64,000 nt of DNA from Oculatella sp. LEGE 06141 (GTDB lineage Bacteria; Cyanobacteriota; Cyanobacteriia; Elainellales; Elainellaceae): assembly GCF_015207605.1 (NCBI RefSeq), contig NZ_JADEWO010000025.1, forward strand, positions 27,808 to 91,807, written 5' to 3'. Below are positions 56,360 to 64,000 of this stretch, piece by piece. Under the pieces are notes generated by a model. It saw only the letters and a list, made by a program, of their open reading frames with translations, was not told where the DNA came from and did not search any database. Position 1 is the stretch's first letter; each line of letters opens with the position of its first letter. The position numbers and the translations under genes were made by a program.

Positions 56360-57348
56360 CAGCTCAGGAGTATAACAATTTCCTCAATCGTCAGGTTAGA
56401 GGGATGATTCCAGGGAGAACCCCCAACGGTGCGGCGGCCTCCCCAGTTTCCGGTTTCGGGAGCTTTGCGTTGTTCTGCCTGGGTGAGGCGATCGAAGGTA
56501 CCCTGGGTGTAATCGAGCAGGTGCTGCTCTGGATGCAGGGGAATACTGCCCAATGTGTATTGGTTGCCGCCTGCACGATGATCTCGCAAGGTAATTGCTT
56601 CCGGGCGCAAGGAGTGGGAGCGTGACCCAAGTGCATGATAAAAGGAGCGCGGGTCAACGGCATGTCCAACCCTGCAAACATCACACACCGCGATCGCTCC
56701 TCGATCTGTTTCAATCAATTGAATCCGATTTTCATCCTTGAGCATTTGAGCATCGGCTTCAATTTGCTGCCAGTAATCATCGGCTTCACCACCTTCTCCG
56801 GGATAGGGTTGCTCGCCCTTTGCGGCGGCTATTAGCCACTCGGTTCCTCGTCGAAAGGCTTCTGATGAATAAGCTTGCCAATGGTCTTCTGTCCAGTCTT
56901 TGCGCTCGTGGGGTAATCCTAAATCGGCGGCGATGCCTTCGCTCGATTTCTTGAGGGCAGCATCGGCTTTAGCAGCAAATTCAGCATACTGGTTGAGGTC
57001 AAGTGGAACCATGAGATGATCGCAGTCCCAGGCGATCGCTTTGAATTTGGCGATCGTTTCTGGAGTCAGCACCTCTCGCGGCAATTGCACCCAGGCAGCA
57101 GCACAACAGGCATCAGCATCGACCATTGTAGTGACGAAGCAGGGAGATTGATCGGTGGCCTGTTCTTCTAGAAAAGAGAAGCGATCGGGTAAGGGAATCT
57201 CGTCCATCTGGATATCGGCTCCATCCGGACGGTGATGATCCCAATGAAGATCGCCAGGTTTCGCTTCCCAGTTGGGTACGGTGCCATCTACCATGATGAT
57301 CTGGTGGTCAGAGGGAAGGCGATCGGCTCTGGTGGTGACGAGGTACAT
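56359..57348 (-). CDS. DHH-like hypothetical protein
   Basis: 329 aa from ATG 57348; 26 upstream in-frame residues look non-coding. No family recognised with confidence. Seen: MYLVTTRADRLPSDHQIIMV, a metal-site-like DLHWDHHRPDGADI, then FVTTMVDADACCAAAWV, then a long central acidic part and a late HRAGGNQYTLGSIPLHPEQH. The D-H-H and D-A-D motifs recall DHH phosphoesterases (NrnA/RecJ group), which cut short nucleic acids or cyclic dinucleotides. It is translationally linked to the helicase stub. Confidence 0.6.
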   Translation of the reverse strand: MYLVTTRADRLPSDHQIIMVDGTVPNWEAKPGDLHWDHHRPDGADIQMDEIPLPDRFSFLEEQATDQSPCFVTTMVDADACCAAAWVQLPREVLTPETIAKFKAIAWDCDHLMVPLDLNQYAEFAAKADAALKKSSEGIAADLGLPHERKDWTEDHWQAYSSEAFRRGTEWLIAAAKGEQPYPGEGGEADDYWQQIEADAQMLKDENRIQLIETDRGAIAVCDVCRVGHAVDPRSFYHALGSRSHSLRPEAITLRDHRAGGNQYTLGSIPLHPEQHLLDYTQGTFDRLTQAEQRKAPETGNWGGRRTVGGSPWNHPSNLTIEEIVILLS

Positions 57349-57427
57349 AGAACATTGGCAATGAGGAAGTATTTTAAGATTAGAAATAACTGAGTCAAAA
57401 AACACCAATCTTGGTGAGGAAGCCACT

Positions 57428-58078
57428 ATGGGCGTACAAATTCCACTTCAAAGCATTCAGGTGCCACCAGGAAAGCATGTTTTGTTCCAAAAGGTCAGTT
57501 GGGAGGACTTTGAGGCGATTTTACAGGAATTGGGCGATCGCCGTTCAACTCGTGTGGCTTACTGTAATGGAACGTTCGAAATCATGACCCCTTTGCCTGA
57601 ACATGAGTATTTCAAGGAAACGATCGGAGATGCCATTAAAGATATGGCGGAAACTTTAGAGCTAGACTATGAGAGTTACGGCTCTACCACTTGGCGACAG
57701 CGGGCAAAACAAGCAGGGCTAGAATCGGATAACTGTTTTTATTTTCAAAATGAGGCGATCGTGCGTGGCAGACTCGATATTAATCTTGCGATCGATCCTC
57801 CACCGGATCTGGCTTTGGAAATCGATGTCACCAGTAAGTCATTAGAACGGCTCCCTATCTATGCCCTTTTAGGGATTCCTGAACTCTGGTGCTACGACGC
57901 TGGAACACTCACGATCTATCAGTTTCAGGATGGGCAGTACGTTGAAGTTCGCCAAAGTATGGTTTTTCCGCAACTGAATATTCAGGCGTTACCGCAACTG
58001 ATAGAAGCGAATCGAGCGGCTGGACGGTTGGCACTGCGGCGATCGGTTAGGGCTTGGGTGAGGGAGCAAGTTCTTTAG
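57428..58078 (+). CDS. Uma2-family endonuclease-like protein (DUF820)
   Basis: 216 aa. PD-(D/E)XK-like fold of the Uma2 group, which is greatly expanded in cyanobacteria. Signature regions are GTFEIMTPLPEHEYFKETI, the catalytic-type DPPPDLALEIDVTSKS (Asp and Glu-X-Asp), and PELWCYDAGTLTIY. The biological target is unknown. Its start lies 80 bases from the divergent DHH-like gene. The gene 13 bases downstream is a paralogue. Confidence 0.9.
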   Translation: MGVQIPLQSIQVPPGKHVLFQKVSWEDFEAILQELGDRRSTRVAYCNGTFEIMTPLPEHEYFKETIGDAIKDMAETLELDYESYGSTTWRQRAKQAGLESDNCFYFQNEAIVRGRLDINLAIDPPPDLALEIDVTSKSLERLPIYALLGIPELWCYDAGTLTIYQFQDGQYVEVRQSMVFPQLNIQALPQLIEANRAAGRLALRRSVRAWVREQVL

Positions 58079-58090
58079 GAAGGAGGATTT

Positions 58091-58744
58091 ATGGTTACAT
58101 TGCAACTTCGGCAATTGGACGTTCCACCAGGACATCGAGTGAAGTTCCATGACGTAGAGTGGGATGAATTTGAAGCCATACTAGAAGAAATGGGAGAACA
58201 CCGGGGTACACGTATTGCTTACGATAACGGAATATTAGAGATCATGACCCCCCTTCCAGAACATGAGTCTGATAAAGAAATAATCGGTGATCTACTTAAG
58301 GCATTTCTGGAAGAATGTGATGTTGATTTTTTGACATTGGGTTCAACAACATTTAAGAATCCTCAAACCCTGAAAGGGATTGAACCTGATCAATGTTTCT
58401 ACATCCAAAATGAAGCATCTGTACGGGGTAAAAAACGATTAGATCTCAGCATTGATCCGCCCCCTGATCTGGCATTAGAAATAGACATAACTTCTCGCAC
58501 CCATCCTGCAACGTATGCATCTCTTCGTGTTCCAGAACTATGGCGACGAGAGGGCGATCGCATTCAAATTTACGTTCTACAATCCGAACAGTATGTTGAG
58601 GTGGAGGATAGCCCAACTTTCTCAGGATGGTATTTACATACCGTGATTCCTCAGTATGTAGAACAAAGTCGCTCGATTGGGCGAAACAAGACGATGAGAG
58701 CCTTTCGAGCCTGGGTGAGAGCGGAGTTGGAGAAAAGAGGGTGA
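58091..58744 (+). CDS. Uma2-family endonuclease-like protein (DUF820)
   Basis: 217 aa. Same domain order as the preceding gene: GILEIMTPLPEHESDKEII, DPPPDLALEIDITSRT and PELWRREGDRIQIY. A strong AGGAGG precedes the ATG. The two are tandem paralogues that have diverged in the middle part, so the duplication is not recent. It is co-transcribed with its neighbour. Confidence 0.9.
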   Translation: MVTLQLRQLDVPPGHRVKFHDVEWDEFEAILEEMGEHRGTRIAYDNGILEIMTPLPEHESDKEIIGDLLKAFLEECDVDFLTLGSTTFKNPQTLKGIEPDQCFYIQNEASVRGKKRLDLSIDPPPDLALEIDITSRTHPATYASLRVPELWRREGDRIQIYVLQSEQYVEVEDSPTFSGWYLHTVIPQYVEQSRSIGRNKTMRAFRAWVRAELEKRG

Positions 58745-58891
58745 GGGGCGATCGCTTCATCCATCTCTCACTTACGCTTCGGTTTTTTCTGTGCTCTCTC
58801 CAGAGCTAACTCCATACCAGTCTTGCCACATTGATCCGAGGAAGAGGCTGCAAGTTTCCATGAATTCTATCGTTCAAACAGGCTCTCTAGC

Positions 58892-59369
58892 GTTTCAGTC
58901 CCGAAAGCGGGATTCATTGGGCTGCGAGACCCGATTTATGTGGGTTTGGATGAATATCAAGACTTCAGTTTCAGTCCCGCAAGCGGGATTCATTGGGCTG
59001 CGAGTGTAATGGCTGTGATGAGCCAGGAATGCGATCGCCTGTTTCAGTCCCGCAAGCGGGATTCATTGGGCTGCGAGTTTCGATCGTCAGATCAAGAGAA
59101 GGTAATTGCTTTTCGTTTCAGTCCCGCAAGCGGGATTCATTGGGCTGCGAGACAAGTGGTTAAAGGACAACTTGAACCGACTCTCGTTTCAGTCCCGCAA
59201 GCGGGATTCATTGGGCTGCGAGTGCTAATCTGCGTTAACGCAGCAATATCTCTCTTTTGTTTCAGTCCCGCAAGCGGGATTCATTGGGCTGCGAGCAACC
59301 CATGCCTCCCTCACCTGATCCCCGAATTGCAGGTTTCAGTCCCGCAAGCGGGATTCATTGGGCTGCGAG
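58892..59369 (-). CRISPR. CRISPR array, 7 repeats and 6 spacers
   Basis: Seven 37-base repeats start at 58892, 58968, 59041, 59115, 59186, 59259 and 59333, with spacers of 39, 36, 37, 34, 36 and 37 bases. Read on the minus strand each repeat starts CTCGCAGCCCAATG, contains the hairpin CCCGC-TT-GCGGG and ends ACTGAAAC, the usual crRNA 5' handle of GAAAC-type cyanobacterial repeats, so transcription is probably leftward. The only variant repeat (C to A in the loop) is at 58892, the far end from the presumed leader, as expected. No intact cas gene is in the window. Confidence 0.97.
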
Positions 59370-59634
59370 AGCGCAGCCTGAGATGCCCTCCTAGAGCAGT
59401 TTCTGGGATGGTTTTTGGCAGACCTCCAAAAAGATGCCAATTCCAGCCCTCAACCGCCGCTGACTTTCAATTCCTCTGACCAGGTTGAAAATCTAAAAGT
59501 ATTGAATTGCCGAGGTTCTAGCGATTTTGGCGGAACCCCCAGGGTTTTGACTCCCACTTCGGTCTGCCAAATTTAACGTACCCCCATCATAAGACGATCG
59601 CCTGCTCTTGTCGAGGTTGCTGCAAACCTGCGCC
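59370..59634 (-). other. Presumed CRISPR leader region
   Basis: 265 bases between the last intact repeat and the IS1 copy, with no gene. If the array is transcribed leftward the leader and promoter lie here. An AT-rich stretch (AAAATCTAAAAGTATTGAAT) lies at 59485-59505. Any cas genes that once followed may have been displaced by the IS1 insertion or lost; this cannot be told from the sequence. Confidence 0.5.
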
Positions 59635-59661
59635 GGTAGTGTGCTAGACCTGTGGAAGGAG

Positions 59662-60054
59662 TTACACGGCAAGCCCAAATTCATAGCGGTTCACAAATAG
59701 CCCAATGACGACGATGTCGTGCATCCACTCTGACTTAGAGAAACAGATGGTTTTGCGAGCCAAGCGTTTGATCCGAGTTCGTAAGGTTAAATGCTTACGC
59801 TCAATCTTCTGAGTGTACTGTTTGCCCACCTCATGCTGGTCTTCGTTCAGCAGTCGGGTGTATCTTCCCCAACCATCGGTGTAAAATCGCGCGATGCCAA
59901 AAGGCGTTAACAAGTGCATCAATGACTCTAGCGCTGCATCCGTGTGGGGCGCTAAAACATACGCCAGAATCGTTCCACTCGCATGATCGATCGCGTGCCA
60001 TAACCAGCGTTGCTGCTGTTTATTGCCCACAAAACTCCACATTTTGCGCCTCAT
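59662..60054 (-). CDS. insB: IS1 InsB transposase part, frame-disrupted
   Basis: 130 aa as an open frame: MWSFVGNKQQQRWLWHAIDH, the second acidic motif FYTDGWGRYTRLL, and the Glu/basic end IERKHLTLRTRIKRLARKTI. The first catalytic acid of the DDE set lies in VDE just upstream, but in a different frame (QRVDEAQNVEFCGQ, then stop), so about one indel separates it from the rest. The frame reached by a -1 slip from InsA also hits a stop soon after. Likely inactive. Confidence 0.75.
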   Translation of the reverse strand: MRRKMWSFVGNKQQQRWLWHAIDHASGTILAYVLAPHTDAALESLMHLLTPFGIARFYTDGWGRYTRLLNEDQHEVGKQYTQKIERKHLTLRTRIKRLARKTICFSKSEWMHDIVVIGLFVNRYEFGLAV

Positions 60055-60116
60055 CGACTCGTTGCATCAAAACTTGCATAGATTCCGTTTGGGTTGCCTG
60101 CTGAAGCAGAGCTGGA

Positions 60117-60404
60117 TTAACTTGCGTTAAGTGCCGAGACTTTTTTTAATTCTTCCATCACGGTGGTCGGGCTGATGCCCAATACACGAGCAGCATCCCG
60201 GATACCACTGCCATTGACCGCCATATCCGCAATTTGTTGTTTGACCTCCGGTAAGTACCCTCGGTAAGAGTATTGGTGAATGAAGGTGCTGCGGGAACAC
60301 TGCGAGTTGCGGCACTTGTAGCGTTGTTTCCCCTCCTTTGAAGTTCCATGTTTGACCATATCAGAACTTTGGCAAGCAGGGCACAGAATGGGTTCCAGAA
60401 CCAT
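60117..60404 (-). CDS. insA: IS1 InsA-like DNA-binding protein
   Basis: 95 aa. Zinc-finger start CPACQSSDMVKHGTSKEGKQ, then YKCRNSQCS, and a helix-turn-helix GIRDAARVLGISPTTVMEEL. Just before the end lies a run of seven adenines (TTAAAAAAAG), the type of slippery site used for frameshifting into InsB in IS1. In E. coli IS1 InsA alone binds the ends and represses. Confidence 0.85.
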   Translation of the reverse strand: MVLEPILCPACQSSDMVKHGTSKEGKQRYKCRNSQCSRSTFIHQYSYRGYLPEVKQQIADMAVNGSGIRDAARVLGISPTTVMEELKKVSALNAS

Positions 60405-60518
60405 AGGAGCATGAGTTGCCAGAGGTAAAACTACTCTGCCTCAAGTCCACAGGTCTAGCACACTACCCCAGAATGAAAGGCAACGATGGATTGGAGCATT
60501 GTTTCAGTGCCATTTCCC

Positions 60519-61343
60519 TCAGGTCCATTGAATGGGATCAAGCTGATAGTACTGTTGCAACTGTTTGTATAGGGTTGAGTGTTTTCTCAATAGCTGCTGC
60601 GGTTTCTCAAAGAACGTTTCTGTTGCGACAGCAAAGAACTCAGCAGGATTGGTAGCGCCATACCGATCGATCACTGTCTTTCTACCATGTTCTACATCAG
60701 TGCAGAGCTGCTGATATTCACTGGTCATCACCTGTGCCCAGGTGCGGTAGTCGGAAGGGTTTTGCAACACAGGAACACCCTCCGCCTGACCATCTTCTTG
60801 ATCAAGCTGGTGAGCAAATTCATGCAGCACAACGTTATGTCCATCGTTCCAGTGGCAAGTATCGTGCTTGATCTGCTCCCAGGACAGAACCACCTGATCC
60901 CTCGACCACGACTCCCCTAGCCGCGCTACACGCTTTTCTTCTACCAGAAAGGTGCCAACGGACGTTGTTTCATTGACCCAATAGGCACTGGGATAAACTA
61001 AAATGGAGCGCAGCTTTGGAAAATAGCTTTCTCGTTCATTGAGCAGAAGCAGACAGGCGATCGCCGCCACAATCAGTTTCATTTCTTCCGTGATCTGCAA
61101 TCCGGCACAGCCAATGAACTGCTTCTCAGCCAGAAATACCTGAATATCCCCCTGAAGCTGGCGACGTTGCGCCGGGGATAAGTGCGAGTAGATCGGAAGA
61201 TGATTTTCAACAATGGCCGCCCAAAGCGGGGGAAATGGACGATGGCTCAAACGGCTGCGTCGTTGCCTAACCAGAAGGGGATAGATTAAAATCCCGGCCA
61301 CAATCAGCCCAATGATGACAAGGACAACTAAGGTTTCAATCAT
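60519..61343 (-). CDS. MtfA-like zinc metallopeptidase (M90)
   Basis: 274 aa from ATG 61343; an in-frame extension of 17 residues upstream lacks support. An N-terminal transmembrane helix (ETLVVLVIIGLIVAGILIYP) anchors the protein. The zinc motif HEFAH is in NVVLHEFAHQLDQEDG, with a downstream Glu-containing ATNPAEFFAVATETFFEKP. E. coli MtfA binds and inactivates the repressor Mlc; in cyanobacteria the role is not known to me. It ends about 50 bases from the IS1 end. Confidence 0.88.
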   Translation of the reverse strand: MIETLVVLVIIGLIVAGILIYPLLVRQRRSRLSHRPFPPLWAAIVENHLPIYSHLSPAQRRQLQGDIQVFLAEKQFIGCAGLQITEEMKLIVAAIACLLLLNERESYFPKLRSILVYPSAYWVNETTSVGTFLVEEKRVARLGESWSRDQVVLSWEQIKHDTCHWNDGHNVVLHEFAHQLDQEDGQAEGVPVLQNPSDYRTWAQVMTSEYQQLCTDVEHGRKTVIDRYGATNPAEFFAVATETFFEKPQQLLRKHSTLYKQLQQYYQLDPIQWT

Positions 61344-61438
61344 TGCTATGGTGCGCCACCCTGAACGATCGCCTGCTATTTCAAGTGTACTCAAGCTGGC
61401 TCAGCGTGGGATCAGGTATCACCATGGTCAGGTATCAT

Positions 61439-62794
61439 CTAACAGATAGCCTTATCCATGTGGCGCGATCGCATCACCATTTGCACACCCCGTTCTGGAG
61501 CCATTGTCACACCTCGGCGTTTGGGGCGTTCGGGCTGCGGGTCGGCAAGGTAAAGGTCACAGCGTCTCAAAATAGTCGCTACTACCAGTTTCATCTCAAA
61601 CAACGCCAACGCCTCACCAATGCAGCGACGGACACCACCGCCAAACGGCAAAAATTCGTAGGGAGAGAATTGACGCTTCAGAAACCGCTCTGGCTTAAAC
61701 TGCCGTGAATCAGGATAAATATCTTCACGATGATGAGTCAAATAAATACAGCCGTACAGCCGTACTCCGGCCGCTAGAGAGTATCCCATCAGTTCTACGG
61801 GTTCTTTTACCGCCCGTGGTACGGTCAAGACCGCTACAGGGTAAATCCGCAGAGCTTCATAGCAAACGGCAGTGAGATAGGGCAGCCGTACAATACTGGC
61901 CGGATCGGGTTCCTGCCCCAGGGTTTCTAACTCCTTCAAAGCCGTGTCACGGATGCCAGGAACCCGATGAACCCAATACAGTGCCCAGGCGATCGCCGTT
62001 GCCGTGGTTTCATGTCCGGCAAGCAGCAAGGTCATCAACTCATCATGTAATTCCACCTCCGTCATTTTCTCCCCGGCTTCGTCTTGTGCCGACAACAGCA
62101 GACTCAAAATATCTGTGCGGGATGGGTCATGATACGTTTGGCGATCGCGAATTTCGGCATACAGCAATTCATCAACCTGGCGCTGGAGATGGCGGATATA
62201 TCCCCAGGGACTGCGTGAACCAAAGTCCTTTTGCAACGCCGGGAAAAAGAGTACCCCTGCCAACAAAGGAACCTGAAACACATCCATAAACGCTGTAATT
62301 CGTTGTTTAAGCTGGTAAAACCGCTCTCCTTCTGCCAACCCAAACACTACCTGCAAGATGACCTCCATTGAGATATCCTGAACTGTGTTGCGGGCAATGA
62401 ACACCTGATTGGGCACTAACCGATCAACTGCCTTCTCGGTGAGATCAATGATCGTCTGCCCATAAGATCGCATTCGATCGCCATGAAAGGGAGGCATGAC
62501 TAACTTCCGCTCACGGCGGTGGCGATCGCCTTCCAAAACAAACATCGAATGGTTGCCCACCAACGGCTGTAACAATTGATTCGATGGTGCCGTAAACTGC
62601 TTTGTATCGTTGGAGAAAATTTGCTGAAGCGCTTGAGGATGGCTCACCAGCAGAGTATCCGTATTACCAATCACAGGAGCATTAAAAATATCACCATAGC
62701 GTTGCCCTGCGGCATCCATAAAGCCTAAAGGATCGGCTGTATATTGAATCTTTTGCAGCCAGCGAGGTGCTTTGGGGCCATCAGGAAGGTTCAT
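61439..62794 (-). CDS. Cytochrome P450, CYP110-like
   Basis: 451 aa. Helix I oxygen-activation motif AGHETT (259-264), ExxR in CYEALRIYP (~314), PERF region, and heme loop FGGGVRRCIGEA with the thiolate Cys391. No membrane anchor, so it is soluble. Overall look is that of the cyanobacterial CYP110 group, whose characterised members hydroxylate fatty acids and terpenes. It lies 27 bases after the PchB-like gene on the same strand. Confidence 0.93.
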   Translation of the reverse strand: MNLPDGPKAPRWLQKIQYTADPLGFMDAAGQRYGDIFNAPVIGNTDTLLVSHPQALQQIFSNDTKQFTAPSNQLLQPLVGNHSMFVLEGDRHRRERKLVMPPFHGDRMRSYGQTIIDLTEKAVDRLVPNQVFIARNTVQDISMEVILQVVFGLAEGERFYQLKQRITAFMDVFQVPLLAGVLFFPALQKDFGSRSPWGYIRHLQRQVDELLYAEIRDRQTYHDPSRTDILSLLLSAQDEAGEKMTEVELHDELMTLLLAGHETTATAIAWALYWVHRVPGIRDTALKELETLGQEPDPASIVRLPYLTAVCYEALRIYPVAVLTVPRAVKEPVELMGYSLAAGVRLYGCIYLTHHREDIYPDSRQFKPERFLKRQFSPYEFLPFGGGVRRCIGEALALFEMKLVVATILRRCDLYLADPQPERPKRRGVTMAPERGVQMVMRSRHMDKAIC

Positions 62795-62821
62795 TGGTGT
62801 AGTGCTTAAATAGCTTGAGTG

Positions 62822-63181
62822 TTATGAAGCAGGGCGATCGCCACCGTGGGGTTGAATGTTGCTATCGTCACCTATCTCACCTGAGATCGCTAGCGATCGC
62901 CACTGGTTTATCTCTTCCTCAACGAAGTAATGGATTAAGTCGTGATACAGCTTTTCCACTATGTCAGGATTAAGACCTTCCGCTTCGGCCCATTCTCGCC
63001 GCTGATTTAGCACCGTTTGAACCCGTTCTGGTGCTTTAACGCTAGCTTCGCTGGTTTTAAAGCGAGAGGCCGCTTTAACGTAGGCAAACCGCTGCCCCCA
63101 CAGCGCAATGACCTGGCGATCGAGGCGATCGATCTCGGCTCGAATATCGCTCATCGTAGTGCAATCTTCAGGAGATTTCAT
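62822..63181 (-). CDS. PchB-like isochorismate pyruvate-lyase/chorismate mutase
   Basis: 119 aa. The start at 63181 gives MKSPEDCTTMSDIRAEIDRL, matching the PchB start (MKTPEDC...DIR.AIDRID). All-helical AroQ fold: an active-site arginine in the first helix, Lys in YVKAASRFK, and PERVQTVLNQRREWAEAEGL, IHYFVEEEINQWR at the end. PchB forms salicylate from isochorismate; related proteins act as chorismate mutase. Without an isochorismate synthase nearby, either is possible. Co-directional with the P450. Confidence 0.82.
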   Translation of the reverse strand: MKSPEDCTTMSDIRAEIDRLDRQVIALWGQRFAYVKAASRFKTSEASVKAPERVQTVLNQRREWAEAEGLNPDIVEKLYHDLIHYFVEEEINQWRSLAISGEIGDDSNIQPHGGDRPAS

Positions 63182-63229
63182 CGAGGATTCAGTACTGCAA
63201 ATAAAGCATCTAATTCGGTAGTTTAGGCT

Positions 63230-63359
63230 CCCGCTTCTTTTCCAGCAAGGGGTATTGCTCCTCGAATCGATGCCAACGTTTGTTCGGCTGACGGGTAGGC
63301 ACGTCAGTGGACTGACATCCTCCCATCGCCGCTCTTCGAGACGGCGTGGGGTTCCTCTT
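63230..63359 (-). other. Right end of IS605-type element, omega-RNA-like
   Basis: Directly after the tnpB stop, the minus strand reads GAACCCCACGCCG, TCTCGAAGAG, CGGCGATGGGAGGATG: a stem CGCCG/CGGCG (63328-63347), then the near-perfect palindrome GTCAGTGGACTGAC (63304-63317). This is the usual place of the right-end hairpin and of the guide (omega) RNA scaffold of TnpB elements. The true end and target-adjacent motif cannot be fixed without the left end. Confidence 0.55.
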
Positions 63360-64000
63360 TCATCCAGCCGACTTGTCCAAATCAATTGCTTGGTTTGAAT
63401 AGAGGTCGTTCTGTCCAGAGGCGTTGATTTCCGAGTGCCCCCCGGTATTTATTCCAGCCAATCTCAGTCCCTTCTCCAAAATGTTCCACGCTGCATTCTC
63501 GTCTCTGCATCGAACAGAGCCGCAGTGGGGACACACATGAGTTCGGGTACTCAGAGTCTTTTGAACTGGCTGTTTGCAATCAAAGCAATCAATCGTGGTG
63601 TTCTGGGGTGGAACAGGTTGCTGTATCTTGCCGAAGATTTGGGCGTAGTATTTTACCCAATCGACAAACAAACTCCAGGCGGCATCACTGATAGATTTAG
63701 CCAAATTGTGATTGCGAACCATGTTCCGCACCTGCAAGTTTTCGTAGGCAATCAAGTCGCTAGAGATGACCAACGCACGGGCTTGTTTTACAGCCCAGTC
63801 TTTACGCTGCCGACTGACTTTCAGATGTTGTCGTCCCAGGCGATTAATCGCTTTTCTGCGATGCTTGGAACCCTTTTGCTTCTTGGACACTCGACGCTGC
63901 AACCGTTTTAGTTTGCGCTCCGATTTCCTCAAGAACTTGGGATTTTCTACTTCAGTGCCGTCTGTCGCCTTGTAGAAATACTTCAGTCCCAGATCAATGC
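63360..64000 (-). CDS. tnpB: TnpB RNA-guided nuclease, partial at window edge
   Basis: The C-terminal ~212 residues; the frame is open to 64000, so the start lies outside. RuvC residues can be seen: Asp in IDLGLKYFY near the edge, Glu in AYENLQVRNM, and Asp in RCRDENAAWNIL. The zinc ribbon CFDCKQP and CPHCGS lies between the last two, and the arginine-rich helix KRLQRRVSKKQKGSKHRRKA follows the first. All catalytic positions in view are intact, so it may be active. No tnpA is in the window. It is next to the PchB-like gene, which reads on the same strand. Confidence 0.9.
   Translation of the reverse strand, partial: IDLGLKYFYKATDGTEVENPKFLRKSERKLKRLQRRVSKKQKGSKHRRKAINRLGRQHLKVSRQRKDWAVKQARALVISSDLIAYENLQVRNMVRNHNLAKSISDAAWSLFVDWVKYYAQIFGKIQQPVPPQNTTIDCFDCKQPVQKTLSTRTHVCPHCGSVRCRDENAAWNILEKGLRLAGINTGGHSEINASGQNDLYSNQAIDLDKSAG

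Larger units (their letters stand above)
59635..60467 (-). mobile_element. IS1-family insertion sequence, probably decayed
   Basis: 833 bases bounded by 22-base inverted repeats (59635-59656, beginning GGTAGTGTGCTAGACC, and 60446-60467). Inside are InsA- and InsB-like frames on the minus strand. The flanks show no clear target duplication (left ACCTGCGCC, right CCAGAATGA), so one flank may have been rearranged since insertion. Confidence 0.9.

Noticed and set aside
58940..59479. A 179-aa open frame running across the CRISPR array
   Set aside because: It is made of translated repeats and spacers (SFSPASGIHWAA recurring) and has no ribosome binding site.

Overview
The window comes from a cyanobacterial chromosome, about 50% GC. 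The palindrome GCGATCGC (HIP1) occurs many times, and the gene content is typically cyanobacterial: sensory kinases rich in PAS and GAF domains, an Rcp1-type response regulator, a short KdpD, a CYP110-like P450, Uma2 nucleases, and a guanidine operon laid out as in Synechocystis. A filamentous Leptolyngbya-like organism is my guess; the genus cannot be fixed from this sequence.

Layout. 1-702: repeat remnants. 703-7459: a plus-strand operon of three glycosyltransferases, an MsbA-type ABC exporter and a phosphotransferase, probably for a glycan or glycolipid. 7491-7874: a lone receiver. 8553-14004 (minus): a guanidine-I (ykkC) riboswitch, a GdmH-type guanidine hydrolase, HypA, HypB and an ABC importer. 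14531-18141: a small conserved protein, then cobQ, ferredoxin, folK and a Nudix hydrolase. 18282-29296: a light-sensing style two-component block (LOV kinase, Rcp1-like regulator and two long GAF/PAS kinases) with pyrB inside it. 29828-31262: a YdcF-like protein and moaE. 31293-34805: a probable conflict/defence cassette, namely an orphan antitoxin-like gene, a small protein and a NACHT NTPase that share a VQL(G/A)QAGxN motif, a MITE and a decayed second copy of the moaE 3' end. 34815-43219: a NarL-type two-component pair divergent from a kdp potassium ATPase operon that includes an RCK_C-like protein and a short KdpD. 43449-53949: a second dense two-component cluster ending in a HisKA-EAL fusion. 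54360-59369: an accessory zone with an IS701-like remnant, a DUF442 protein, a receiver, a helicase stub, a DHH-like protein, two Uma2 nucleases and a cas-less CRISPR array. 59635-60467: a decayed IS1 copy. 60519-63181: MtfA-like peptidase, P450 and PchB-like enzyme. 63230-64000: the end of a TnpB element, cut by the window edge.

The best candidate for an undescribed system is the pair at 31702-34238. A short helical protein ending in a hydrophobic segment lies 14 bases ahead of a NACHT NTPase. Both carry an N-terminal RHIM-like VQL(G/A) motif, and the NTPase has two arrays of GLIG/GLIV repeats (GxxxG glycine zippers) in its membrane domain. The pair is bracketed by moaE and a diverged copy of the moaE end, which suggests it arrived by transfer. 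The best supported pathway is guanidine use: riboswitch sensing, uptake, nickel delivery and hydrolysis in one transcription unit. A MITE-like repeat family occurs in at least eight copies and marks most of the accessory junctions.
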